From the NCBI GenBank assembly GCA_964346585.1, contig CAYFVQ010000014.1:1-16706 (forward strand): a stretch of 16,706 nt of DNA. The letters are read 5' to 3'. The notes under the pieces are model-generated. The model ran no database searches and was not told where the DNA came from. It worked only from the letters and a program-made list of their open reading frames with translations. The stretch comes from SOIA01 sp964346585. Its GTDB lineage: Bacteria > Acidobacteriota > Aminicenantia > Aminicenantales > Aminicenantaceae. The translations under genes were made by a program, and so were the position numbers. Below are positions 1 to 6,232 of the stretch, one piece after another; position 1 is the stretch's first letter, and the number at the start of each line of letters is the position of its first letter.

Positions 1-726
1 CAGAAATTTGCCCCAGGCATAGTTTCTTCCTACGGAGCCATAGAACTCAGCTGCACTTTTTCTGCAGATGGCAAGGAAATATATTTCCAGCGAGATGGGA
101 CAGGGATCATGGTTAGTAAACTCACAGAAAAAGGGTGGGATGCTCCTGTAAAAACAAACATTTCTGGAGTTGAGGTATATATTTGGCCAAAAAATGGCAA
201 GATGTACCTTAATGTCCGTCTGCCGCAACCAGACGGCAGTATACTGCGCGGCATTGGGGTAATAGAGAAATCAGGAAATGAGTGGGGCCAGCCTACTTAT
301 CTGGTGCCGGGAATGTTTGCAACCCTCAGCGACAACGGCACTCTTTACACCACTGATATCAGCCGGGGCGGTAAGCTCAGCCGATATAAATTAATTGAGG
401 GAAAATACACAGAACCGGAACTGATAGAATCTGAGACCGATTCCCGGTATTTCGATGCCCATCCTTGTGTTGCTCCGGATGAAAGCTTTATTATCTACGA
501 CTCAGAAAGGCCAGGGAATCATGCCTTAGTAGACCTCTATATTATATTCCGGGAAGAGGATGGATCTTGGACAAAAGCCATCAATCTCGGCAAAGAAATC
601 AATATGCCGGGAATTAACCAATGTCCCTTACTTTCCCCTGATGGGAAATACCTTTTTTATAACTGCCATAATGATATCTATTGGGTCAGCTCAGAAGTGA
701 TTAAAAAACTAAACCCCTTAAAATAG
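1..726 (+). CDS. PD40/WD40-like beta-propeller protein, 3' part (5' end outside window)
   Basis: The frame is open from base 1 (QKFAPGIVSSYG...) to the TAG at 724-726, so the start lies upstream; the first ATG at 109 is internal. About 241 residues are visible. At least four PD40-type blade motifs can be seen: FSADGKEIYFQRDG, LSDNGTLYTTDI, VAPDESFIIYDSERPG and LSPDGKYLFYNCHNDIYW. This S/APDG-x-x-(I/L)-x-(F/Y) pattern is typical of TolB-like propellers (PD40 family), which are usually periplasmic or extracytoplasmic and bind proteins or carbohydrates. No catalytic motif is visible in this part. It is convergent with the SppA-like gene, with 169 bp of AT-rich spacer and no clear hairpin terminator between them. 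Specific function unknown; family assignment is confident. Confidence 0.85.
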   Translation, partial: QKFAPGIVSSYGAIELSCTFSADGKEIYFQRDGTGIMVSKLTEKGWDAPVKTNISGVEVYIWPKNGKMYLNVRLPQPDGSILRGIGVIEKSGNEWGQPTYLVPGMFATLSDNGTLYTTDISRGGKLSRYKLIEGKYTEPELIESETDSRYFDAHPCVAPDESFIIYDSERPGNHALVDLYIIFREEDGSWTKAINLGKEINMPGINQCPLLSPDGKYLFYNCHNDIYWVSSEVIKKLNPLK

Positions 727-895
727 TTTGATGGCAGTTAAAAAGAGCGACCGGGTATTAAATAATTTTATATAATTTGTCTATAGATTATTGAGGTACA
801 AATAAATAGAATCTTAAAATATAATCGTCAAAAACCATCATCTTAAACCGAATTACTGAGCCTGTACAAAGAACCCCTTTTTCGTTGCCTTTTTC

Positions 896-1867
896 CTATC
901 GAGAAATCTGGGGGAGCCAGAGATAATAAAACCCGCTCTTCAAGGAACGAAACAAATCTTCCACGCTTTTACTCTCAAAGAGGGGCGGTGTCTCGAGGTT
1001 AGTGGCATAGATATTCGTTTTTCTCGAGGGGTAATAGGTGTACGCGATCACATTCGCTTCTCTCAAGGCAGATAACGAGAGAGCTTTTTTCAGAGCTGTG
1101 TCAAAATAGCCTATCTCATCAATCAGCCTGAGGTCATACGCTTGACTCGCTGTGTAGATCCGTCCATCCGCCATCTTCTTCAGCTCTTCGAGCGAGAGAG
1201 AATCTTTCCTTTTTTGATGGACGACATCCAGGAACTTCTCGTAAAGTTCGTTGACAACGTCTTGGAAGACTCCTTTCTCCTTTTCCGTCATATCCCGGAA
1301 AGCGCTTCCAGAATCTTTCATCTCTCCGGATTTAATAACATTCACTCTTATCCCGATTTTAGAAAAAAGCTCCTCCAAGTTGGGAAAGATCGAGATGACT
1401 CCGATGCTGCCTGTGATGGTGGAAGGATGAGCGATGATGAAATCGCAGGCAGAGGCGATGTAGTAACCTCCTGAAGCCGCCACTCCCATCATCAATCCCA
1501 CTACGGGCACATCCGTCTTTTCTCTGAATTTCAGAATTTCGTTGTAAATAATATCGCTGGCCGTGACTTCTCCCCCTGGAGTATCCAGACGAAGGATGAC
1601 AGCCTTGACTGTTTCGTCCTCAGACGCTTTCTCCAGTCTGTAGTAGACTTTGGACAGAATATCACTTTCTCTTTGGAATAGACCTTGATTGAGCGAAGTG
1701 CTGATAATGCCCGAAACATCAAGGATGAGGATCTTTTCTTTTGCCGGGCTTTTAATGAGGATAACTTCCTCGAGCTTATCTTTACCCATGAAATCTAGAT
1801 GAAAGTGGGGGGCGCATCCAGATATGAAGATAATCAGAGAAACGATTATAACAAGATTTTTTTTCAT
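896..1867 (-). CDS. sppA: Signal peptide peptidase SppA-type serine protease (S49), predicted lipoprotein
   Basis: 323 residues, the length of short single-domain SppA proteins of the ClpP/crotonase fold. SppA cleaves leftover signal peptides in or at the membrane by a Ser/Lys dyad. The nucleophile is Ser132 in GVAASGGYY. The general base is most likely Lys184 in SGEMKDSGS; the 52-residue gap matches Ser147/Lys199 of Bacillus subtilis SppA. The conserved LRLDTPGG (92-99) and TGSIGVI (152-158) segments are present. Unlike most SppA proteins, the N-terminus is a lipoprotein signal: MKKN, a hydrophobic stretch, then lipobox I15-S-G-C18, so it is probably lipid-anchored, with the active site in the periplasm. 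The start is supported by AGGAGG 4-5 nt upstream and by a promoter at 1903-1930. It appears monocistronic. Confidence 0.92.
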   Translation of the reverse strand: MKKNLVIIVSLIIFISGCAPHFHLDFMGKDKLEEVILIKSPAKEKILILDVSGIISTSLNQGLFQRESDILSKVYYRLEKASEDETVKAVILRLDTPGGEVTASDIIYNEILKFREKTDVPVVGLMMGVAASGGYYIASACDFIIAHPSTITGSIGVISIFPNLEELFSKIGIRVNVIKSGEMKDSGSAFRDMTEKEKGVFQDVVNELYEKFLDVVHQKRKDSLSLEELKKMADGRIYTASQAYDLRLIDEIGYFDTALKKALSLSALREANVIAYTYYPSRKTNIYATNLETPPLFESKSVEDLFRSLKSGFYYLWLPQISR

Positions 1868-1870
1868 CTT

Positions 1871-1877
1871 TCCTCCT
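1871..1877 (-). promoter_or_regulatory. Ribosome binding site of the SppA-like gene
   Basis: The minus strand reads AGGAGGA a few bases before the ATG at 1867-1865. This is a near-perfect Shine-Dalgarno sequence, and it fixes the start so that the lipoprotein signal is at the N-terminus. Confidence 0.75.
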
Positions 1878-1902
1878 GGTCTCTTTGATTCAAGACTTTC
1901 AA

Positions 1903-1930
1903 ATTATACCATATTGCTCATGCTTGAAAA
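1903..1930 (-). promoter_or_regulatory. Sigma-70-type promoter of the SppA-like gene (extended -10)
   Basis: On the minus strand a perfect TATAAT (1908-1903) is preceded by TGG, giving an extended -10. A partial -35 TTTTCA lies at 1930-1925 with a 16-nt spacer. The predicted start point is near 1896, giving a leader of about 29 nt. Sequence-only prediction; the -35 matches 4 of 6 bases. Confidence 0.6.
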
Positions 1931-2001
1931 GGGATAGGTTGCTTTTTCTTCAAGAAGGGGGATAGTCCTACGCGCTAAGTCATTAGGCCGCCTTTTTTGG
2001 A

Positions 2002-2080
2002 TGTCATTGCAAGCAAAGCGTGGCAATCTCGTGGAGTTAGCGATACACTATGAGATCGCCACGCTTTGCTCGCGATGACA
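2002..2080. repeat. Imperfect palindromic interspersed-type repeat with adjacent T-run
   Basis: The left arm 2002-2031 (TGTCATTGCAAGCAAAGCGT...) and the reverse complement of the right arm 2051-2080 (TGTCATCGCGAGCAAAGCGT...) agree at 26 of 30 positions, with a 19-nt loop. T8 follows at 2082-2089, so in plus-strand RNA it would be a long hairpin plus U-run that could stop transcription. Palindromes of the TCATTGCGAGC...AATCTC type recur in intergenic DNA of many bacteria; only one copy is visible here, so calling it interspersed rests on that recollection. No transposase is nearby. Confidence 0.7.
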
Positions 2081-2253
2081 ATTTTTTTTAAAGAAAAGGT
2101 CGTCAGATTTGCTCGCCCGAAGGGGAAAAGATGCCGACATAGATTGAAGTAAAGAACATAAAAGAAAGTTTGAATCTTGATTTTGAGAAAAACCTACCTA
2201 AAGAGCTCATATCATTGAAAATAATGCATAGTGTCGGCAAATTTTTTGAAAAG

Positions 2254-2453
2254 TAGCGGATGCCTGAAGGGCAATCTGCTAACTCTGGAATCAGAAAAGT
2301 CCCCCAAAGTTAAAACCAGCGATTCCAAGTGTTTTACGGTTAAATATCCGTAAACGCAAATCCAGCCAGCTTTAAGCTGGCATGAGTTCTTTAAAGGAAG
2401 ACTCGGAAAATCCTGAGGGAGAAGTTCCCTGACGATGAGTCCTCCTTTTTTTT
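2254..2453 (+). ncRNA. Candidate structured RNA: five consecutive hairpins ending in an intrinsic terminator
   Basis: Five adjacent stem-loops can be read by eye on the plus strand. H1: 2254-2281 (TAGCGGAT/ATCTGCTA with one G-T pair, then GCC/GGC, one bulged A). H2: TGGAATC 2286-2292 with GATTCCA 2321-2327. H3: TTTACGG 2333-2339 with CCGTAAA 2348-2354. H4: GCCAGC 2365-2370 with GCTGGC 2376-2381. H5: AGGAAGACTC 2395-2404 with GAGTCCTCCT 2437-2446 (one mismatch), enclosing AGGGA/TCCCT, and running into T8. No convincing protein-coding frame explains the segment. I do not recognise an RNA family: it lacks tRNA, tmRNA, SRP and RNase P core motifs. No strong promoter is visible upstream; TTGAGA at 2183 with a poor -10 near 2207 is the best. 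It could instead be a leader for the small gene at 2515. Confidence 0.4.
2395..2453 (+). terminator. Rho-independent terminator (hairpin plus T8)
   Basis: The outer stem AGGAAGACTC (2395-2404) pairs with GAGTCCTCCT (2437-2446) at 9 of 10 positions. An inner stem AGGGA (2416-2420)/TCCCT (2426-2430) caps it. T8 (2446-2453) follows directly. It would end transcription before the small gene at 2515 and so bounds the RNA candidate on its 3' side. Confidence 0.5.
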
Positions 2454-2514
2454 GGAGAAGAGCTTTAAAACACAGGAGCTTCAAAGCCGACTGAGGAAAG
2501 AAGAGGAAAATTAA

Positions 2515-2697
2515 ATGAAAACAAGAAAGTGGAAAGACATAACCGAAGATATAGAAGAAATAAAGGAAGCGATTTTTAAAGTAAAAAATCATGAGGAAAT
2601 TCCAGAATCCGAGAAAAATGAAATGTTGGAGGATTTAGGAAGAATAATGAACAAATTGAAGAATCAAGGGATAGCATTTTTACTATCGTTACTTTAA
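2515..2697 (+). CDS. Small hypothetical protein, charged helical N-terminal part of a probably frameshifted gene
   Basis: 60 residues, strongly charged (MKTRKWKDITEDIEEIKEAI...), with heptad-like spacing of hydrophobics in 9-55 suggesting an alpha-helical or coiled-coil segment. No family recognised. The ATG has only a weak purine-rich stretch (AGAGGAAAA) upstream. The last residues, FLLSLL, look unlike the rest. One frame over (codons starting 2622), the reading runs on without stop for 78 codons to 2858. The simplest view is a gene of about 110 codons with a single-base loss near the T5 run at 2677-2681. It sits just after the structured-RNA candidate, in AT-rich DNA. It could be a degraded gene, a frame error in the assembly, or a real short protein. 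Confidence 0.45.
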   Translation: MKTRKWKDITEDIEEIKEAIFKVKNHEEIPESEKNEMLEDLGRIMNKLKNQGIAFLLSLL

Positions 2698-2858
2698 TAA
2701 ATATAAAGAAGAGAAAAAATAAAAGAGCTAAAAATAGTTCTAAGATTGACCCCTCGCCTAAAGGTTCGGATTCAATGCCTTCGGCGAAGGAAATTGAAAA
2801 TACTGGAGGAGAAAAATTAATATATAAGAATTATGGACATTGTTTACACATGAATTAA
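2622..2858 (+). pseudogene. Out-of-frame continuation of the small gene at 2515 (no start codon of its own)
   Basis: Codons from 2622 to the TAA at 2856-2858 give 78 residues with no stop in very AT-rich DNA, where stops should be frequent. The product is protein-like and basic, then mixed: IKKRKNKRAKNSSKID, then KGSDSMPSAKEIENTGGEKL, ending YGHCLHMN. There is no good start codon or Shine-Dalgarno sequence at its beginning, but it overlaps the 2515 frame. A -1 shift at A-TTTTT-A (2676-2682) would join the two. Its stop overlaps the stop of the convergent alcohol dehydrogenase within the bases TTAA (2855-2858). No nearby downstream hairpin supports programmed frameshifting, so a mutation or sequencing indel is more likely. 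Confidence 0.4.
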
Positions 2859-4006
2859 GCTGATAATGTCAAGATTCTTAAAATATCATCTTTTTTTAGT
2901 TTTTTGAAATTACCGATTTCACCAAAGTATACGGCTTGAGTTGCAATCTCTTCAAATTTTTCATCACTGATATTTAGCTCAGAAAATTTTTTTGGCATCT
3001 CTAATAAGCAAAAGAATTCTCTTGTTTTATCTATCCCTAAAATGGCTATATCCGTTTTGTCTCCAGTATGAGGTATATTCCAAACATTCTCAGCGTATTC
3101 TACAAATTGATCTACATTTTCTTTCATTACATATTGCATCCAGTTTGGAAACAATATTGCTAGACTAGTACCATGCGTTAGATCATACGTAGCACTAACT
3201 GCATGTGAAATTTTGTGTGTCGCAAAGTCTCCCTGTTTACCTGAGAGTAAAAGGCCGTTTAAAGCGAGACTTCCCGCCCACATAATGTTTGCTCTCGCTT
3301 CATAATCATCAGGATTTTTAAGAACGATAGGTCCATACTTTATACATGTCTTTAAGATTCCTTCAGCCAATCGGTCCTGAAGATAAGCTCCTTTTGTGTT
3401 ATCAAAATACTGTTCAAGGACATGACCCATAATATCAACAATCCCTGCAGCCGTGTGTATTCGGGGAACGGACAGAGTGTAAGTGGGATCAAGTATTGAA
3501 AATTTCGGCCTTAAATGGTTTGATGTTATGGGCAATTTTTGTTTTGTCTCTTCGTTACTGATTACCGAACTTGCATTCATTTCAGAACCTGTTGCTGCCA
3601 GAGTTAAGACAGTTCCAATGGGGAGAGTTTTCGCTACTACTGCTCTTTTCATAAACAAATCCCATACATCACCTTGATAATAGACTCCAGCGGCAATGGC
3701 TTTAGAACAATCTATAACACTTCCTCCTCCAACAGCTAAGATAAAATCAATATCGTTTTTCCTGCATATTGCTATACCTTTTTTTACACTAGAGAGTCTT
3801 GGATTAGGCTTTATTCCAGATAATTCGAAATATGTCTTATCTTTTAGTGCGTCAACTATCTTTTCATAGACTCCAATTCTCTTAATACTCCCGCCACCCC
3901 AGACAAACAAAATTCTATTAAAATTCTTAATCTTTTTTTCGAGTTTTTTTATCTCTCCTTTGCCAAAAAAAATTTCTGTCGGAATGAGATAGTCAAAATT
4001 TAACAT
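2855..4006 (-). CDS. Iron-containing alcohol dehydrogenase (YqhD/BdhA-like)
   Basis: 383 residues, full length for group III metal-dependent alcohol dehydrogenases. These reduce aldehydes or oxidise alcohols with NAD(P)H in the cytoplasm. N-terminal nucleotide-binding features: FGKGEIKKL (14-22), WGGGSIK (36-42) and GGGSVID (93-99). The LPIGTVLTLAATGSEMN stretch (128-144) is diagnostic for the YqhD/butanol dehydrogenase branch. Metal ligands by family pattern are Asp191 and His195 (VDIMGH), His264 (ATHKISH) and His278 (LTHG); the 4- and 14-residue spacings match FucO/YqhD. His268 is the extra conserved active-site histidine. A GGAGTGA ribosome site lies 6-7 nt before the ATG. Divergent from the SDR gene. 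Its AT-rich codon use differs from the exporter operon. Substrate cannot be read from sequence. Confidence 0.93.
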   Translation of the reverse strand: MLNFDYLIPTEIFFGKGEIKKLEKKIKNFNRILFVWGGGSIKRIGVYEKIVDALKDKTYFELSGIKPNPRLSSVKKGIAICRKNDIDFILAVGGGSVIDCSKAIAAGVYYQGDVWDLFMKRAVVAKTLPIGTVLTLAATGSEMNASSVISNEETKQKLPITSNHLRPKFSILDPTYTLSVPRIHTAAGIVDIMGHVLEQYFDNTKGAYLQDRLAEGILKTCIKYGPIVLKNPDDYEARANIMWAGSLALNGLLLSGKQGDFATHKISHAVSATYDLTHGTSLAILFPNWMQYVMKENVDQFVEYAENVWNIPHTGDKTDIAILGIDKTREFFCLLEMPKKFSELNISDEKFEEIATQAVYFGEIGNFKKLKKDDILRILTLSA

Positions 4007-4043
4007 TTTATCACTCCAAAAAAACCATACTTATGAAAGTTTT

Positions 4044-4049
4044 ATTATA
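4044..4049 (-). promoter_or_regulatory. Probable -10 box of the alcohol dehydrogenase gene
   Basis: The minus strand has a perfect TATAAT (4049-4044) 38 nt ahead of the ATG. No good -35 is found at 16-18 nt; the best is TTCATT. Moderate support only. Confidence 0.4.
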
Positions 4050-4100
4050 ATCAAAACTTCAACAAAATGAATGGAGGGATTTTGTTGATAAAGTTCACGT

Positions 4101-4129
4101 TTGACCTCGATGCGTTCATTTGATATAAG
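4101..4129 (+). promoter_or_regulatory. Sigma-70-type promoter of the SDR/ATP-grasp pair
   Basis: TTGACC (4101-4106), exactly 17 nt, then TATAAG (4124-4129), with TGA just before the -10 (extended -10). The predicted start is near 4136, so the leader is about 90 nt. The leader contains a small CTTCG...CGAAG stem (about 4172-4192) but no recognised riboswitch. Confidence 0.7.
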
Positions 4130-4226
4130 TTATATAAAAATCTAAGTGCTGAAAATAAAATAATTAGCATCCTTCGCTTAAAAATCACGAAGTATTTCTC
4201 CCTGAAGAAATGAGGAGGTGAGACGG

Positions 4227-5081
4227 TTGAAAATAGTTGTCACGGGGAGTAGCGGCAAATTGGCCCAATATTTACTCCCAAAGCTCACTAATAAACATGA
4301 AGTCCTACTCTATGATAAACAACCTCCTAAACAGAGTCATGCTCATTTTATAATGGGAGAAGTCACTAATATGGACAAATTGATTAAGACATTTAATGGT
4401 GCAGATGCTGTGATACACCTGGCTGCGCTGCGGTCCCGATACAACCATCTACCGATAAATGTCATGGAAACAAATGTGGTAGGCACATTCTCTATCCTTG
4501 AAGCAGGTCACAATCAAGGAGTGAAAAAGTTGATATTTTCTAGTAGTGATGCTGTACTCGGAATAGCCCAGAGCCAGAACGACATAGAACCAGAATACTT
4601 GCCGATAGATGAAAAACACCCCTTAAAGCCACAAGATCCGTATGGAATTAGTAAAACTCTTGGAGAAGAAATGTGTCAATTCTACTCAGTGGGATGTGAT
4701 ATGAACATCGTAGCCCTCCGATTTTCGAACATATTTTGTCCAGGGGATGAGCAAAAGTATTTAAATGACACCAGAGATCCATCTATTCGACGAAAATCTT
4801 TATGGGCATGGGTGCACGTAGAAGATGCTGTTCAAGCTATCATGAACTCTCTAGCATCAAATCTACAAGGATTCGAAGTGTTTCACATCGCGGCTGACGA
4901 TGTATGCCTGTCGAATCCGGATGTTCTGTATCTTTTATCAACTTACTTTCCGGAAATTCCAATCAAGAGATCTCTCTCAAACCAAGAAAGCCTGATTGAT
5001 TGCTGTAAGGCCAAGGATAAGATAAGCTTTAAAGTACGAAAAAGATTTGATGAAATTGTGGCCCTTAAGAAAAAATTATGA
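4227..5081 (+). CDS. NAD-dependent epimerase/dehydratase (extended SDR)
   Basis: 284 residues from TTG at 4227. I chose this over GTG at 4218 because the strong AGGAGG (4213-4218) overlaps that GTG but lies 8 nt before the TTG, and because the protein then begins MKIVVTGSSGKLAQ, right at the first Rossmann strand. The nucleotide-binding TGSSGKLA loop is residues 6-13, the serine cluster IFSSSDAV is at about 103-110, and the catalytic Tyr139-x3-Lys143 is in DPYGISKTLGE. The family acts on nucleotide sugars or uronates with NAD(P) in the cytoplasm, but the substrate is not predictable here. It is short for a full GalE. It lies 57 bp before the ATP-grasp ligase on the same strand, probably one transcript from the promoter at 4101. 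Confidence 0.88.
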   Translation: MKIVVTGSSGKLAQYLLPKLTNKHEVLLYDKQPPKQSHAHFIMGEVTNMDKLIKTFNGADAVIHLAALRSRYNHLPINVMETNVVGTFSILEAGHNQGVKKLIFSSSDAVLGIAQSQNDIEPEYLPIDEKHPLKPQDPYGISKTLGEEMCQFYSVGCDMNIVALRFSNIFCPGDEQKYLNDTRDPSIRRKSLWAWVHVEDAVQAIMNSLASNLQGFEVFHIAADDVCLSNPDVLYLLSTYFPEIPIKRSLSNQESLIDCCKAKDKISFKVRKRFDEIVALKKKL

Positions 5082-5138
5082 ACTTAGTACTCGAAAATAC
5101 CATTGAGTGTACGGAATTACGAAGGTGATTAGCTAATC

Positions 5139-6110
5139 ATGAAAATCGCGATAGTTTTCCATCCAAAACGTATGCGTGCAACTGAAGATTTGATATACGG
5201 TTCACGTCGCAAAGTCATATTCCCCACTCTGGCGCGTGTACGGAAGGCATTCCAGCGTGCTGGTCACAAGGTGGTATCCATAGATGGTCGAGGTAACTTG
5301 ATCGCGAAGGTTCGGAGAACCAAACCAGAGATGGTATTCAACTGGTTTTCTGTACCTGGCAAAGCTCAGGCATATGTACCGGCGATCTTGGAAAAGATGG
5401 AAGTGCCCTATACAGGCTGCGGTTCCCTATGCCATGCTCTTGCCATGCATAAAGGTTTATCAAGTAAAATCCTAAGATATGACAAACTGCCCATACCGCC
5501 ATTTAGTTTAGTCAGTCGAAAGCAAAAGCAGCCTTCACGAAGGATAAAATTCCCAGTTCTTGTAAAGCCTTGTTCCTTAAGCGCGAGCCAAGGAATAACA
5601 ATGGAATCTTTCGTTGAATCTGCTGAAGAACTATCTTCAGCCATAGATACAGCTCTTGCCAAAGACAAAGAGGTCGTCATTACTAAATTCATCCCTGGAC
5701 GTGAGATGACAGTCGGAATTATCGGAAATAAAAAGCTACAGATCTTGCCTATCCTGGAGAAGCATTTCAAGGCTAAGCCGGGCATTCCACGTATCTTTAC
5801 AGAAAAGATGAAGAGGAACAGAGCCCACTGGCACGAGAGCGTATCTGTGCCTAAATTGCCCGAGCAGGAAGAGGCCGTGGTGAGGAAGTTTGCCATGAGG
5901 GCTTATCGATCAATCGGGTGTTCAGACTATGCCCGGGTGGACCTCCGCTTAGATAAACGAGGGATTCCCTGGATCATTGAGGTGAATACCCTTCCTGGCA
6001 TATTTCCAAAATTTAGTCCTATGGCTAAAATGGCAAAAGAAATGGGCAAAGGAGTGGAATATCTGTCTATGCGGATTTTGGAAGAAGCGGTAGCTCGGTA
6101 CGGTCTATAA
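5139..6110 (+). CDS. D-alanine--D-alanine ligase-like ATP-grasp ligase
   Basis: 323 residues, near the size of Ddl. ATP-grasp enzymes of this type join a carboxylate to an amine through an acyl-phosphate, using ATP and Mg2+. Visible features: YTGCGS (91-96), the ATP-binding lysine region PVLVKPCSLSASQGI (139-153), TKFIPGREMTVGI (182-194), and the Mg2+ and substrate site with Asp268 (YARVDLRLD), Glu281, Asn283 (IEVNTLPG) and Ser293 (KFSPMAK), as in Ddl. The N-terminal part (HPKRMRATEDLIYGSRR) lacks the usual Ddl GGxSxE segment, so the amino-acid substrate may differ from D-alanine. AAGGTG (5122-5127) precedes the ATG by 11 nt. No mur genes lie beside it; instead an SDR epimerase precedes it, so a small-molecule biosynthesis role is as likely as cell-wall synthesis. 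Confidence 0.8.
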   Translation: MKIAIVFHPKRMRATEDLIYGSRRKVIFPTLARVRKAFQRAGHKVVSIDGRGNLIAKVRRTKPEMVFNWFSVPGKAQAYVPAILEKMEVPYTGCGSLCHALAMHKGLSSKILRYDKLPIPPFSLVSRKQKQPSRRIKFPVLVKPCSLSASQGITMESFVESAEELSSAIDTALAKDKEVVITKFIPGREMTVGIIGNKKLQILPILEKHFKAKPGIPRIFTEKMKRNRAHWHESVSVPKLPEQEEAVVRKFAMRAYRSIGCSDYARVDLRLDKRGIPWIIEVNTLPGIFPKFSPMAKMAKEMGKGVEYLSMRILEEAVARYGL

Positions 6111-6162
6111 ACGTTGACCTTGGTTTCCCGTAGGTTGAGGATGCGAAGAAACGGTTTCCTTA

Positions 6163-6191
6163 TTGACTTAGAAATATCCTGATGGTATAAA
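6163..6191 (+). promoter_or_regulatory. Sigma-70-type promoter of the DUF429 gene
   Basis: TTGACT (6163-6168), a 17-nt spacer, then TATAAA (6186-6191). The predicted transcription start is near 6198, leaving a leader of about 35 nt before the GTG at 6233. It is one of the best promoter matches in the window and makes DUF429 its own transcription unit. Confidence 0.7.
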
Positions 6192-6232
6192 TCCTGTCCG
6201 CATTCATTCTGAATTCCTGATCAAGGCCCAAA

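Noticed and set aside
2423..2446. Hammerhead-like CTGACGATGAGTC within the terminator
   Set aside because: The conserved core requires CTGATGA followed later by GAAA in a three-stem context; the insertion and missing partner strand rule it out by eye.
2212..2592. 126-codon minus-strand frame over the RNA candidate
   Set aside because: Runs of Phe/Leu/Lys are what reverse-strand reading of purine-rich DNA gives. No ribosome site, no recognisable domain, and it overlaps both the hairpin series and the small plus-strand gene.
2676..2682. Programmed -1 frameshift signal
   Set aside because: A-TTT-TTA is only a partial slippery heptamer because the first base is not T, and no hairpin or pseudoknot is seen within the next 10-30 nt. 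Kept only as a possible indel site.
2763..2790. tRNA-like GGTTCGGATTC and CCTTC-GGC-GAAGG hairpin
   Set aside because: The T-arm resemblance is isolated, with no acceptor, D or anticodon arms, and the segment lies inside the second frame of the small gene.
5408..5896. 162-codon frame antisense to the ATP-grasp ligase
   Set aside because: The ligase motifs on the other strand fully explain the region.
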